From the NCBI RefSeq assembly GCF_014333615.1, contig NZ_JACSCY010000011.1, positions 62,001-126,000 on the forward strand: DNA of 64,000 nt, read 5' to 3'. Of the stretch, positions 40,232-47,687 are shown in pieces; position 1 is the stretch's first letter, and the number at the start of each line of letters is the position of its first letter. Under the pieces are notes generated by a model. The model saw only the letters and a program-made list of their open reading frames with translations. It did no database searches and was not told the origin of the DNA. A program made the position numbers and the translations under genes. The DNA is from Hymenobacter citatus. Its GTDB lineage: Bacteria; Bacteroidota; Bacteroidia; Cytophagales; Hymenobacteraceae.

Positions 40232-42211
40232 TTGGTTCGGATACGTTTTTTACGCGCTGCTTCCTCCATCCCTACCCACGCACTACGTGTGCTGGCGGTA
40301 GCAATAGGCCTGTTGCCAACCGCAGCAGTGCAGGCCCAGCGCACACCCATCGATACCAGCGCTAGCACGCCCCATTTGCTTCCTACGGCTGTGGTAGAAG
40401 CCGCCCGCCTGAGCCGCTACGCCGTGGGCAGCCGCCGTACTACCCTCGATTCGGTGGCCGTGAATCAGTTGCCAGCGGGCACGCTGGCAGAGGCATTGGG
40501 CCGGCTTACACCCATCTATTTGAAGAACTACGGGCCGGGGCAGTTGTCGTCTATCACGCTGCGCGGCACCTCAGCCCGCCACACGGCTGTGCTCTGGAAC
40601 GGCTTCAACATCAACCTCCCTACCCTGGGCGAGGCCGATTTTGCCCTGCTCCCCGTGAATGGGGCCACCCGCATCACGGTGCAGCCCGGCCCGGCCAGCG
40701 CGGTTTATGGCAACGGCGCGTTGGGCGGCACGGTGCTGCTGTCGTCGCCGGTGCAGTGGGGGGCAGGGTGGCGCGGACAGGCTCAGGGTGACGTGGGCAA
40801 TTATGGAATGCGGGCGGGTAGCGTTGAGAACAGCTTCAGCAACGAGAAACTAGCCCTGCGCACAGCTGCATCCTACCGCGAGGGCCAGAACGATTTTCCC
40901 TACCAAGAGCGCACGATTGATGGCCTGGTAACACGCCGCCAGACCAACGCCGCCTACCGTCAATGGAGCCTCACCCAGGATGCTACCCTGCGCCTGGGCC
41001 AGCATGGCGAGCTAATGGGCGCCGTGTGGCTGACAGATGCTGACCGCCGCATACAGCCCGGCATCGGGGCCGCCAACGACAATGCCCAGGAGCGCGACCA
41101 GAGCCGCCGTTTGCTGGCTGGCTACCGCCACGTGGCCGGGCGCCACGAAACGGGCGTGCGCGCAGCTTGGTTTGAGGATATCCTGAACTACCGCAGCAAC
41201 ACCGTGGTACAAAGCAACTCGCGTGTGCGCACCAGCCAAGTGCAGGCCGACCACAGTCTGCAACTGCTTTCTACCCTGAGCGTGCGGGTAGGCGGCGAAG
41301 CCCAGCACTTTGCGGCCCGCGTAGATGGCTATGGCCAAGACCTCACGGAAAACCGCTTCTCCGGCTACGCTCTGGTGCGCTACGACCCGCTTCCTACCCT
41401 TCGCCTCACGGCCAACTTCCGGCAGGCCTTTATACCGGGCCACCGGCCGCCCCTGGCCCCTACCCTGGGCGGCGAGTGGCAAGTGTGGCAACACGACGCC
41501 CACACACTACTGCTGAAAGGCAGCGCCGCCCGCAGCTACCGCGTGCCTACCCTGAACGAGCGGTACTGGCGCCCCGGTGGCAACCCCAACTTACTGCCCG
41601 AAACCAGCCTGGGCTACGAGGCCGGCGTGCAGCACACCTTCAAGCCTACCCCTACCCTCTCGCTGGCCACGGAGCTGACGGCCTACCGCCAGCAGGTACG
41701 CAACTGGGTGCAGTGGCTGCCCGGCGACACGGTGAGCTACTGGTCGCCGCGCAACTTGCGCCGGGTGCGGGCGCAGGGGGCAGAGCTGAGTTCGGAGCTG
41801 AGCTGGCAGCCGGGACGCTACGCCCTCACGGCGCGGGTGGCCTATGCCTATACCCAGTCGCAAAAGGTGAGCGGCTACACATTCGACTCTGATCCTGTAG
41901 GCGTGCAATTGCCTTATGTGCCGCTGCATACAGTGGCTTTCACCACGCGCCAGAGTTGGCGCGGCTGGCAGTTGCTCACGCAGAGCACCTTCACCAGCTT
42001 CCGCTACACCGATGCCTCGGCTACCACCTTCCTACCCTCCTACTTTCTATTGAGTGGGTCGTTGGGCTACACCTTCACTATTCATAACACCTGGAGCCTA
42101 ACCGCGCTGGTACAGGGCTTCAACCTTACCAACCTCACCTATAACAGCTACGAAGCCCGCGCTATGCCCCCGCGCAACGGCGTGCTGAGCCTGCGCGTGA
42201 GCTGGCGCTGA
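40232..42211 (+). CDS. btuB: TonB-dependent cobalamin receptor (BtuB-like)
   Basis: Outer-membrane beta-barrel for B12 uptake. From the TTG at 40232 the protein has 659 residues with signal peptide MVRIRFLRAASSI to TAAVQA. A plug domain (LAEALGRLTPIYLKNYGPGQ, SSITLRGTSARHTAVLWNGF, YGNGALGGTVLL) is followed by barrel strands to the terminal NGVLSLRVSWR. An upstream ATG at 40034 lies inside the riboswitch and is rejected; no ATG lies between. The riboswitch upstream and the BtuG-like gene 28 bp downstream make B12 the likely ligand. The plug lacks the CarboxypepD-like domain of SusC. Confidence 0.9.
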   Translation: MVRIRFLRAASSIPTHALRVLAVAIGLLPTAAVQAQRTPIDTSASTPHLLPTAVVEAARLSRYAVGSRRTTLDSVAVNQLPAGTLAEALGRLTPIYLKNYGPGQLSSITLRGTSARHTAVLWNGFNINLPTLGEADFALLPVNGATRITVQPGPASAVYGNGALGGTVLLSSPVQWGAGWRGQAQGDVGNYGMRAGSVENSFSNEKLALRTAASYREGQNDFPYQERTIDGLVTRRQTNAAYRQWSLTQDATLRLGQHGELMGAVWLTDADRRIQPGIGAANDNAQERDQSRRLLAGYRHVAGRHETGVRAAWFEDILNYRSNTVVQSNSRVRTSQVQADHSLQLLSTLSVRVGGEAQHFAARVDGYGQDLTENRFSGYALVRYDPLPTLRLTANFRQAFIPGHRPPLAPTLGGEWQVWQHDAHTLLLKGSAARSYRVPTLNERYWRPGGNPNLLPETSLGYEAGVQHTFKPTPTLSLATELTAYRQQVRNWVQWLPGDTVSYWSPRNLRRVRAQGAELSSELSWQPGRYALTARVAYAYTQSQKVSGYTFDSDPVGVQLPYVPLHTVAFTTRQSWRGWQLLTQSTFTSFRYTDASATTFLPSYFLLSGSLGYTFTIHNTWSLTALVQGFNLTNLTYNSYEARAMPPRNGVLSLRVSWR

Positions 42212-42239
42212 TTCTAACTTTCACACTTTTTTCCTTTAT

Positions 42240-43352
42240 ATGACACAACGTTTTCTTTCCTTCAGTGCGCGCACAGCCCTGATCCTAGCCAGTGGCCTAT
42301 CCCTCTGGAGCTGCGACCCCGACGACAAAAACGACGCCTCGCCGGCCGGCAGCAACGTGTTTATCGTGCAGGAAGGCAACTTTCAGCGGTCTAATTCTGA
42401 AGTGGTAGGCTTCAACAGTGAAGTAGGTGCCATTATCAACGCTGCTTTGTTCCGCTCGGTGAATAACCGCATTCTGGGTGATGTGGCACAGTCGATGACT
42501 GTGGTGGGTGACCTGGGCTATATCGTGGTGAATAATAGCCGTAAGATTGAAGTGGTGTCGTTGCCAGATTTCAGTGAGAAGGCAACCATTTCGACTTTCA
42601 CCAATGCCGCTGGGCAAGCAGACACCCTACGCTTACCCCGCTATTTTGCTACCAGCAACAACAAGGGCTACGTATCGCAAACGGTAAATTATTCTGTTCC
42701 GAACGGCCTCATAGGTGTCATTAATCTGACAACCAATCAAGTAACCAAAACTATTCCGGTAGGAAAGCAGCCCGAACAAATGGCTGTAGTTGGGAACAAG
42801 CTGTTTGTGTCGAACAACGGCGGTAATACCGTCAGCGTCATCAATACTCTGACCGACGTGGTAGAAGCCACTATCACCGTAGCCGACAGCCCCGCCAGCA
42901 TGGTAGTGGATAAGAACAATGCCGTATGGGTGATGTGCTCCGGCCAAAGCACCTATAGCTCCACCCCTCCCTACGCACCCATCGTGACAGTACCAGGCAG
43001 CCTCGTGCGCATCGACCCAGCTACCAACGCCGTGACGACTACCCTACGCTTTGCGGCGGGCCAGCAGGCTGGTGGCCTGCGCACCAACGGCGCAAAAGAC
43101 CAGCTGTTTTTCCGCCGCCAAGCGGGTGTATACCGGATGGCTATTACGGATGCGGCCCTACCTACCGCGCCGTTATTTCAGCGCCGGGGCGGCTTCTATA
43201 GCCTTGATGTAGACCCGCGCACGGGTGTTATCTACGGCTCGCCCGAGAACTTCAGTGGCACGGCTCGTTTCTTCCGCTACCAGACCACCGGCCAAGTTAT
43301 CGACTCCTTCACGATTGGGACCAGCGCCAATAGCTTTGTGTTCTATAAATAG
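42240..43352 (+). CDS. BtuG-like surface beta-propeller lipoprotein (YncE/DUF5074 type)
   Basis: A 370-residue lipoprotein with signal MTQRFLSFSARTALILASGL and the lipobox Cys at about 25. The rest is a seven-bladed propeller by pattern: repeats such as LFVSNNGGNTVSVINTLTD and NAVWVMCSGQ at regular spacing. In gut Bacteroides, BtuG is a surface propeller with very high B12 affinity that caps BtuB. Position behind a B12 riboswitch and btuB supports that role here. The 28-bp gap indicates one transcript. It could also be a generic YncE-like protein. Confidence 0.82.
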   Translation: MTQRFLSFSARTALILASGLSLWSCDPDDKNDASPAGSNVFIVQEGNFQRSNSEVVGFNSEVGAIINAALFRSVNNRILGDVAQSMTVVGDLGYIVVNNSRKIEVVSLPDFSEKATISTFTNAAGQADTLRLPRYFATSNNKGYVSQTVNYSVPNGLIGVINLTTNQVTKTIPVGKQPEQMAVVGNKLFVSNNGGNTVSVINTLTDVVEATITVADSPASMVVDKNNAVWVMCSGQSTYSSTPPYAPIVTVPGSLVRIDPATNAVTTTLRFAAGQQAGGLRTNGAKDQLFFRRQAGVYRMAITDAALPTAPLFQRRGGFYSLDVDPRTGVIYGSPENFSGTARFFRYQTTGQVIDSFTIGTSANSFVFYK

Positions 43353-43408
43353 ACGCGTTGCCCTACTTATCCTAGGGTACCGTGCCGCTGCTCTAGCGGC
43401 CTATTGCC

Positions 43409-43444
43409 ACAACGGCCCCGTACAGATCTGTACGGGGCCGTTGT
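43409..43444 (+). terminator. Perfect hairpin after the btuG-like gene
   Basis: ACAACGGCCCCGTACA pairs exactly with its complement (43409-43424 with 43429-43444) around a GATC loop. No proper U-run follows (TAGTATATAA), so it may work as a terminator in both directions only weakly. It lies between the convergent btuG-like and small lipoprotein genes. Confidence 0.65.
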
Positions 43445-43471
43445 AGTATATAAACTGGTCATAAGGCTTGC

Positions 43472-43753
43472 CTAATCAGCCTTGCCGTCGTGGTTGTGGT
43501 CGGTGGCTTTTAGGGTTTGATCGTACTGCTGCTCGATAGTCTTGCGGCCGGCTGTATCTGGAATAGCGCGGGTGGAGGCCATCGTGTCCAGGTCGCGGCC
43601 GGGGGTAGCGTCTGACATGCCAAAGTCTTTGTTAGCGCCAACTTCTACGTTGGTATCAGCATCGTTGGTACCGGTGCTACATGCACTTAACAAGGACGCA
43701 GAAGAGACAAATAACGTGGCGGCTAGCAGGCGCAGGGTCGAAAGAGTTTTCAT
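43472..43753 (-). CDS. Small lipoprotein of unknown function
   Basis: A 93-residue product from the ATG at 43753. The signal is MKTLSTLRLLAATLFVSSAS with lipobox LLSAC. The mature part is polar and Asp/Thr-rich and ends KATDHNHDGKAD, where D-x-N-x-D-G resembles a calcium-binding EF-hand/dockerin-type loop. No family recognised. It stands alone, convergent with the B12 locus. Confidence 0.7.
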   Translation of the reverse strand: MKTLSTLRLLAATLFVSSASLLSACSTGTNDADTNVEVGANKDFGMSDATPGRDLDTMASTRAIPDTAGRKTIEQQYDQTLKATDHNHDGKAD

Positions 43754-43848
43754 GGGGTAGGGAAAGCAAAAAATCAACGAGGAGAAAGTAATGGTACGGC
43801 GGAAGGGCGTCGCGGTTTTCGTTGTCTTTCTGAACTGTCAGGTAATGA

Positions 43849-43856
43849 TATATTTG
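43849..43856 (+). promoter_or_regulatory. -7 element upstream of the membrane protein/AraC pair
   Basis: TATATTTG matches TAnnTTTG and lies 20 bp before the ATG at 43877. A TTG occurs 24 bp upstream, which is longer than usual. Confidence 0.5.
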
Positions 43857-43876
43857 TAGTCCATTGCTTTGCACTT

Positions 43877-44236
43877 ATGGCCCGTACGTTCACTTCTACC
43901 ATTAACTATCCGCGGTTGCGGCGGCAGGTTGGCATCTTGGCTGGCGTGAGCTTATTATTGGCTTTGCTGCTGATTGGCTACACTTTTGGCGTAGGAAATC
44001 ATTTTTTTGGTCGACTTTTCTCTGCCTTTTTTATATTTTTCTGGCTGTTGGCAGTCACTTTTCTGGGCATCGTACCGTTTGTGAACTGGGCTGCCCGTAG
44101 CTGGTTTGGTAAAGAGTGGGCCGCCGACTCTTTACCAAAAACTGCTATCCGTCGTTCATCTGCCTCAACCTCACCTTCGTCTGCGCGTACACCTACCCGA
44201 ACTGCCTCTCGATCCAGCCAAAAACGACACCCGTGA
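43877..44236 (+). CDS. Small two-helix membrane protein
   Basis: A 119-residue product. Two hydrophobic segments, about 18-40 (VGILAGVSLLLALLLIGYTF) and 46-70 (LFSAFFIFFWLLAVTFLGIV), are followed by a basic, Ser/Thr/Arg-rich tail. No family recognised. Its stop overlaps the GTG start of the next gene (GTGA), which supports it being real and translationally coupled to the regulator. A shorter cousin could exist, as the tail looks low-complexity. Confidence 0.65.
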   Translation: MARTFTSTINYPRLRRQVGILAGVSLLLALLLIGYTFGVGNHFFGRLFSAFFIFFWLLAVTFLGIVPFVNWAARSWFGKEWAADSLPKTAIRRSSASTSPSSARTPTRTASRSSQKRHP

Positions 44237-44805
44237 AAACCACACTCCTACACATCAAGAACATGGTGTGCCCCCGGTGCATCGACGCCGTACGCACCGT
44301 GTTGGAACAAGCCGGATACCGGCCTACTGAAGTAACGCTGGGCCAAGCTCAGCTAGACCGCACCACCCCCGCCGACCCAACAGCCGTAGCGCCCATCCTG
44401 CAAGAGGCAGGATTTGACGTGCTAACCGGCCGGGCCGAACAGCTCACCGAGCAAATCAAAACCTCCCTCACCGAGTACCTGGAGCACCTGCGCACGGCTA
44501 GGATGCCCCTCACCACTTCGGCCTTTCTGACGGAACGCTTTGCCGCTACCTACTCGCACCTGAGCAAGGTATTTTCGCGCACGGCCAACCTCACCATCGA
44601 GAAATACCTGATTCGCCTCAAGATTGAGCGCGTGAAGGAAATGCTGAGCTACGGCGAGCTGACCCTAAGCGAAATTGCCGACCAGATGCGTTACAGCTCG
44701 GGGCAGCACCTGAGCAATCAGTTTCGCCAGGTGACGGGTCGCTCCGTAAGCGAATTCCGCCGCGACCTGATGCCCAAGCGCTTATCACTGGATAAGCTGG
44801 GGTAG
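44233..44805 (+). CDS. AraC-family regulator with N-terminal metal-binding (HMA-like) domain
   Basis: A 190-residue protein starting at a GTG that overlaps the previous stop by 4 bp. The N-terminal 70 residues look like a heavy-metal-associated fold with TLLHIKNMVCPRCIDAVRTV, where M-x-C-x2-C is the copper-type metal site. The C-terminal 100 residues are an AraC double helix-turn-helix (IEKYLIRLKIERVKEML, then LSEIADQMRYSSGQHLSNQF). Likely a DNA-binding regulator responding to a metal ion. A terminator follows. No copper pump or chaperone is nearby. Confidence 0.85.
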   Translation: MKTTLLHIKNMVCPRCIDAVRTVLEQAGYRPTEVTLGQAQLDRTTPADPTAVAPILQEAGFDVLTGRAEQLTEQIKTSLTEYLEHLRTARMPLTTSAFLTERFAATYSHLSKVFSRTANLTIEKYLIRLKIERVKEMLSYGELTLSEIADQMRYSSGQHLSNQFRQVTGRSVSEFRRDLMPKRLSLDKLG

Positions 44806-44828
44806 CGTAGCAACTAATTGCCAACATG

Positions 44829-44873
44829 AAGCCGTGGTTTCAGAAGCTATTCTTCTGGAACCACGGCTTTTTT
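44829..44873 (+). terminator. Intrinsic terminator after the AraC-type regulator
   Basis: AAGCCGTGGTT pairs with AACCACGGCTT (44829-44839 with 44859-44869), extended inward by CAGAAG/CTTCTG, and runs into TTTTTT (44868-44873). Confidence 0.9.
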
Positions 44874-44969
44874 ATGCTTTCTCGCAGATTTTCGCGGAAC
44901 GCCAACGCCAGAACATTGCAAACCGCTACGAGAAATTGGTTTGGCTTCCAACAGCTACGCGCCGTGCTG

Positions 44970-44977
44970 TACCTTTG
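44970..44977 (+). promoter_or_regulatory. -7 element of the radical SAM gene
   Basis: TACCTTTG fits TAnnTTTG. It lies after the terminator and 38 bp before the GTG at 45015, which supports that start over the upstream ATG at 44826. Confidence 0.55.
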
Positions 44978-45014
44978 CGGGCACCTTTGCCGCGCCGTTG
45001 CGGTTGTTGCTCCC

Positions 45015-47336
45015 GTGCCCACGTTGCCTACTCCTCGCATCCTGCTCATCACGCCGCCGCTCACGCAGCTGAACACGCCCTATCCGGCCACGGCCTATAT
45101 TAAAGGCTTTCTGACGGGGCGCGGCTACCAGGTCACGCAGGCCGACCTGGGGCTGGAGCTGGTATTGAAGCTGTTCTCGCAGGAAGGATTGAAGCGCGTG
45201 TTTGCCGCTATCGAACAAGGCAGCTTCGAACTGAGCGACAACGCGCGTCGCATGGTGCGCCTGCAACGCAGCTACCTCACTACCATCGGGCCGGTGATTC
45301 GCTTCCTGCAAAACAAGGATACCACCCTGGCGCCGCGCATCTGCCACGCTCGCTACCTGCCCGAAGCCAGCCGTTTCGACAACGTGGCCGATCTAGAAAG
45401 CGCTTTCGGTACGATGGGCCTCACCGACCAGGCCCGCCACCTGGCTACGCTCTACCTCGAAGACCTGGGCGACTTGATTAAGGAAACGGTAGGGCCGCAG
45501 TTTGGCTTTTCGCGCTACGCCGAAAAGCTGGGCATGTCGGCTACGTCGTTCGATCCGCTGCACGAGGCGCTGCAAGCTACGCCCAACCTGCTGGACCAGA
45601 TGCTGGAGGAATTGCTGGACGCGCTAGTGGCCCGCGTGGAGCCGGATGTAGTAGGCTTCTCAGTGCCGTTTCCGGGTAACCTGTACGGGGCATTGCGGCT
45701 GGCGGGCCGGGCTAAGCAGCTGCGCCCCCACATTAAAACCCTGATGGGTGGCGGCTACCCCAACACCGAGCTGCGCCAACTGAAAGAGCCGCGGTTTTTT
45801 GATTACGTCGACTACCTCACGCTGGACGACGGCGAGGGGCCGTGGCTGCGGTTGCTGGAGTATTTGGGTGAAGAATTGGCGCGAAAAGAGCGTCATTCCG
45901 AGCTTGTCGAGGAATCTCGCGTGCTGATGGCAGATAGTAATTTTTTGCAGGAGTCAGCACACGAGATTTCTCCCGCTGGTCGAAATGACGGATTAGCCTC
46001 TGCCCTACCCTTTCAGCGCACCTTCCTGCGCAATGCGGCCGGCGAGGTGGAATACGTGAACCAGCCTTTCCCCGACATTCCACACCCTGAGGTAGGCACG
46101 CCCGACTACTCCGATTTGCCGCTCGCCGACTACCTCTCGGTGATTGAGGTACTGAACCCCATGCACCGCCTCTGGAGCGACGGCCGCTGGAACAAGCTCA
46201 CCATTGCCCACGGCTGCTACTGGAAGCGCTGCTCTTTCTGCGATGTAACGCTGGACTATATCAGCCGCTACGAAACCGCGCCCGCTACCCTGCTGGTCGA
46301 CCGCATCGAGCAGATTATTGCCCAGACGGGTCAAACGGGTTTTCACTTTGTGGATGAGGCTGCCCCGCCCCTGGCCCTGCGCGACTTGGCCGTGGAGCTA
46401 TTACGCCGGCGCGTGAGCATTACGTGGTGGGGCAATATTCGCTTCGAGAAAACCTTCTCGCCCGATTTGTGCCGGCTGCTGGCCGCTTCGGGCTGCATTG
46501 CTGTGAGTGGGGGTCTGGAAGTGGCCTCCGACCGCCTGCTGGCCCTCATGGAGAAGGGCGTCACCATTGCCCAGGTAGCCCGCGTGACAGATGGCTTCAC
46601 GCAGGCTGGCATCATGGTACATGCCTATCTGATGTATGGTTTCCCTACCCAGTCGGCGCAGGAGACGGTAGACTCGCTGGAAGTGGTGCGGCAGTTGTTT
46701 GGGGCGGGCATTGTGCAAAGCGGCTATTGGCACCGCTTCTCGATGACGGCGCACTCGCCTGTGGGCAAGAATCCGGCAAAGTACCAGGTAGAGGCCATTG
46801 GTCCCAAGCCCGGCACCTTCGCTTGGAACGACCTGTGGCACGACGACCCTACCGGCACCGACCACGAGCGGTTTGGTCCCGGCCTAGCCAAGGCGCTTTA
46901 CAACTACATGCACGGCGTGGCTTTACAAGAGCCACTTTCCTTCTGGTTCGATTTCAAAACGCCCCGTTCTACCGTGCCACGCCATCTTATTCAGCAGGCG
47001 CTGCAAGAGCCCGGCAAACCCGACTTTGCTCGGCAGAATAACCGACTGTTCTGGCTGGGCAACGCGCCCGAACTGCGTCAGGAAGCCGGCAAAAAAGGCG
47101 CCCGCGCCGTGCTTACGTTTTACGAACAGGCCGAGGATTTCGAACTGAAGACCAGCCCTACCCTCGGTACCTGGCTGCACGCGCTGCTTACCCGCCTCAC
47201 TACTGACTACAATACCAAACAGTTGCTCAAGGAAGCGGCGGCTACTTTCCCAACAGAAGCTGGTCAGTCGTTTGAGGCGTTTTTACAATCCCCTACCTGG
47301 CAACTGCTGCGAGAAAAGGGGCTACTGCTGATTTAA
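45015..47336 (+). CDS. B12-binding-domain radical SAM protein
   Basis: From the GTG at 45015 the protein has 773 residues and starts MPTLPTPRILLITPPLTQLN. The N-terminal part resembles a cobalamin-binding Rossmann domain (YIKGFLTGRGYQV, then VVGFSVPFPGNLYGAL and MGGGYPN), but the usual D-x-H-x2-G motif is not seen. The radical SAM cluster motif is HGCYWKRCSFCD, spaced C-x4-C-x2-C and not the common C-x3-C-x2-C. Residues about 293-325 are encoded by a palindromic repeat (45891-45990) in the linker between domains. Function unknown. The upstream ATG at 44826 lies in a terminator and is rejected. Confidence 0.82.
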   Translation: MPTLPTPRILLITPPLTQLNTPYPATAYIKGFLTGRGYQVTQADLGLELVLKLFSQEGLKRVFAAIEQGSFELSDNARRMVRLQRSYLTTIGPVIRFLQNKDTTLAPRICHARYLPEASRFDNVADLESAFGTMGLTDQARHLATLYLEDLGDLIKETVGPQFGFSRYAEKLGMSATSFDPLHEALQATPNLLDQMLEELLDALVARVEPDVVGFSVPFPGNLYGALRLAGRAKQLRPHIKTLMGGGYPNTELRQLKEPRFFDYVDYLTLDDGEGPWLRLLEYLGEELARKERHSELVEESRVLMADSNFLQESAHEISPAGRNDGLASALPFQRTFLRNAAGEVEYVNQPFPDIPHPEVGTPDYSDLPLADYLSVIEVLNPMHRLWSDGRWNKLTIAHGCYWKRCSFCDVTLDYISRYETAPATLLVDRIEQIIAQTGQTGFHFVDEAAPPLALRDLAVELLRRRVSITWWGNIRFEKTFSPDLCRLLAASGCIAVSGGLEVASDRLLALMEKGVTIAQVARVTDGFTQAGIMVHAYLMYGFPTQSAQETVDSLEVVRQLFGAGIVQSGYWHRFSMTAHSPVGKNPAKYQVEAIGPKPGTFAWNDLWHDDPTGTDHERFGPGLAKALYNYMHGVALQEPLSFWFDFKTPRSTVPRHLIQQALQEPGKPDFARQNNRLFWLGNAPELRQEAGKKGARAVLTFYEQAEDFELKTSPTLGTWLHALLTRLTTDYNTKQLLKEAAATFPTEAGQSFEAFLQSPTWQLLREKGLLLI
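45891..45990. repeat. Palindromic element inside the radical SAM gene
   Basis: A 100-bp inverted repeat with ends CGTCATTCCGAG and CGAAATGACG; the first 37 positions of the two arms match at 28. It reads in frame as RHSELVEESRVLMADS and SAHEISPAGRNDG. It belongs with 39689-39787 and 52351-52446, which have similar length and GTCAT/ATGAC ends. Confidence 0.8.
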
Positions 47337-47362
47337 GCACTTGCATTCGTACGACGTTGCGT

Positions 47363-47394
47363 GGCTAGGTCCGGAGTACACTCCGGGCCTAGCC
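47363..47394. terminator. Strong hairpin after the radical SAM gene
   Basis: GGCTAGG-CCGGAG (47363-47376) pairs with CTCCGG-CCTAGCC (47381-47394) around a TACA loop, with an outer TACGAC/GTCGTA. No U-run, so termination is only likely. Apart from this and the direct repeats at 47624, nothing is seen in 47337-47687. Confidence 0.55.
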
Positions 47395-47623
47395 TGGTCG
47401 TAACATTCGACACTTCGCTGTTATTCAAGTAGCCCAAAGCTGTTCTGTAAACCGGTTACACAAGCTCAACAGGGCTATTTCCTTGCCTGTGGGCAATATG
47501 TTTCGAAGCAAGACGCACCTAAACTAGCTGGTTAGTGCTCCTACTCACATAGTTATGGTATAAGTATCATTCCTCGCTATTCGAGGATAGCAAAAAAATA
47601 TACGCGCTCGAAAAGGATTTCTG

Positions 47624-47655
47624 CAAACGATTTCGATATATTTCAAACGTTTTCG
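47624..47655 (+). promoter_or_regulatory. Direct-repeat operator candidate upstream of susC
   Basis: CAAACGATTTCG (47624-47635) and CAAACGTTTTCG (47644-47655) are spaced 20 bp start to start, two helical turns apart. Their AACGWTTTCG core resembles LacI-family operators. The second lies 33 bp before the susC ATG. No regulator gene is adjacent. Confidence 0.45.
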
Positions 47656-47687
47656 GTACAAATTCCCACACTTCATTCTTTCAGCGT

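Noticed and set aside
43877-44236. Frameshift in the small membrane protein because its C-terminal tail is low-complexity
   Set aside because: The stop forms a clean GTGA overlap with the regulator start, which is the usual coupled arrangement.
44826-45014. ATG at 44826 as the start of the radical SAM gene
   Set aside because: It lies at the foot of a strong terminator and upstream of a -7 box; the GTG at 45015 starts exactly at the conserved domain.
47337-47687. Small gene upstream of susC
   Set aside because: No frame with plausible start and composition; the stretch holds a hairpin and operator-like repeats.
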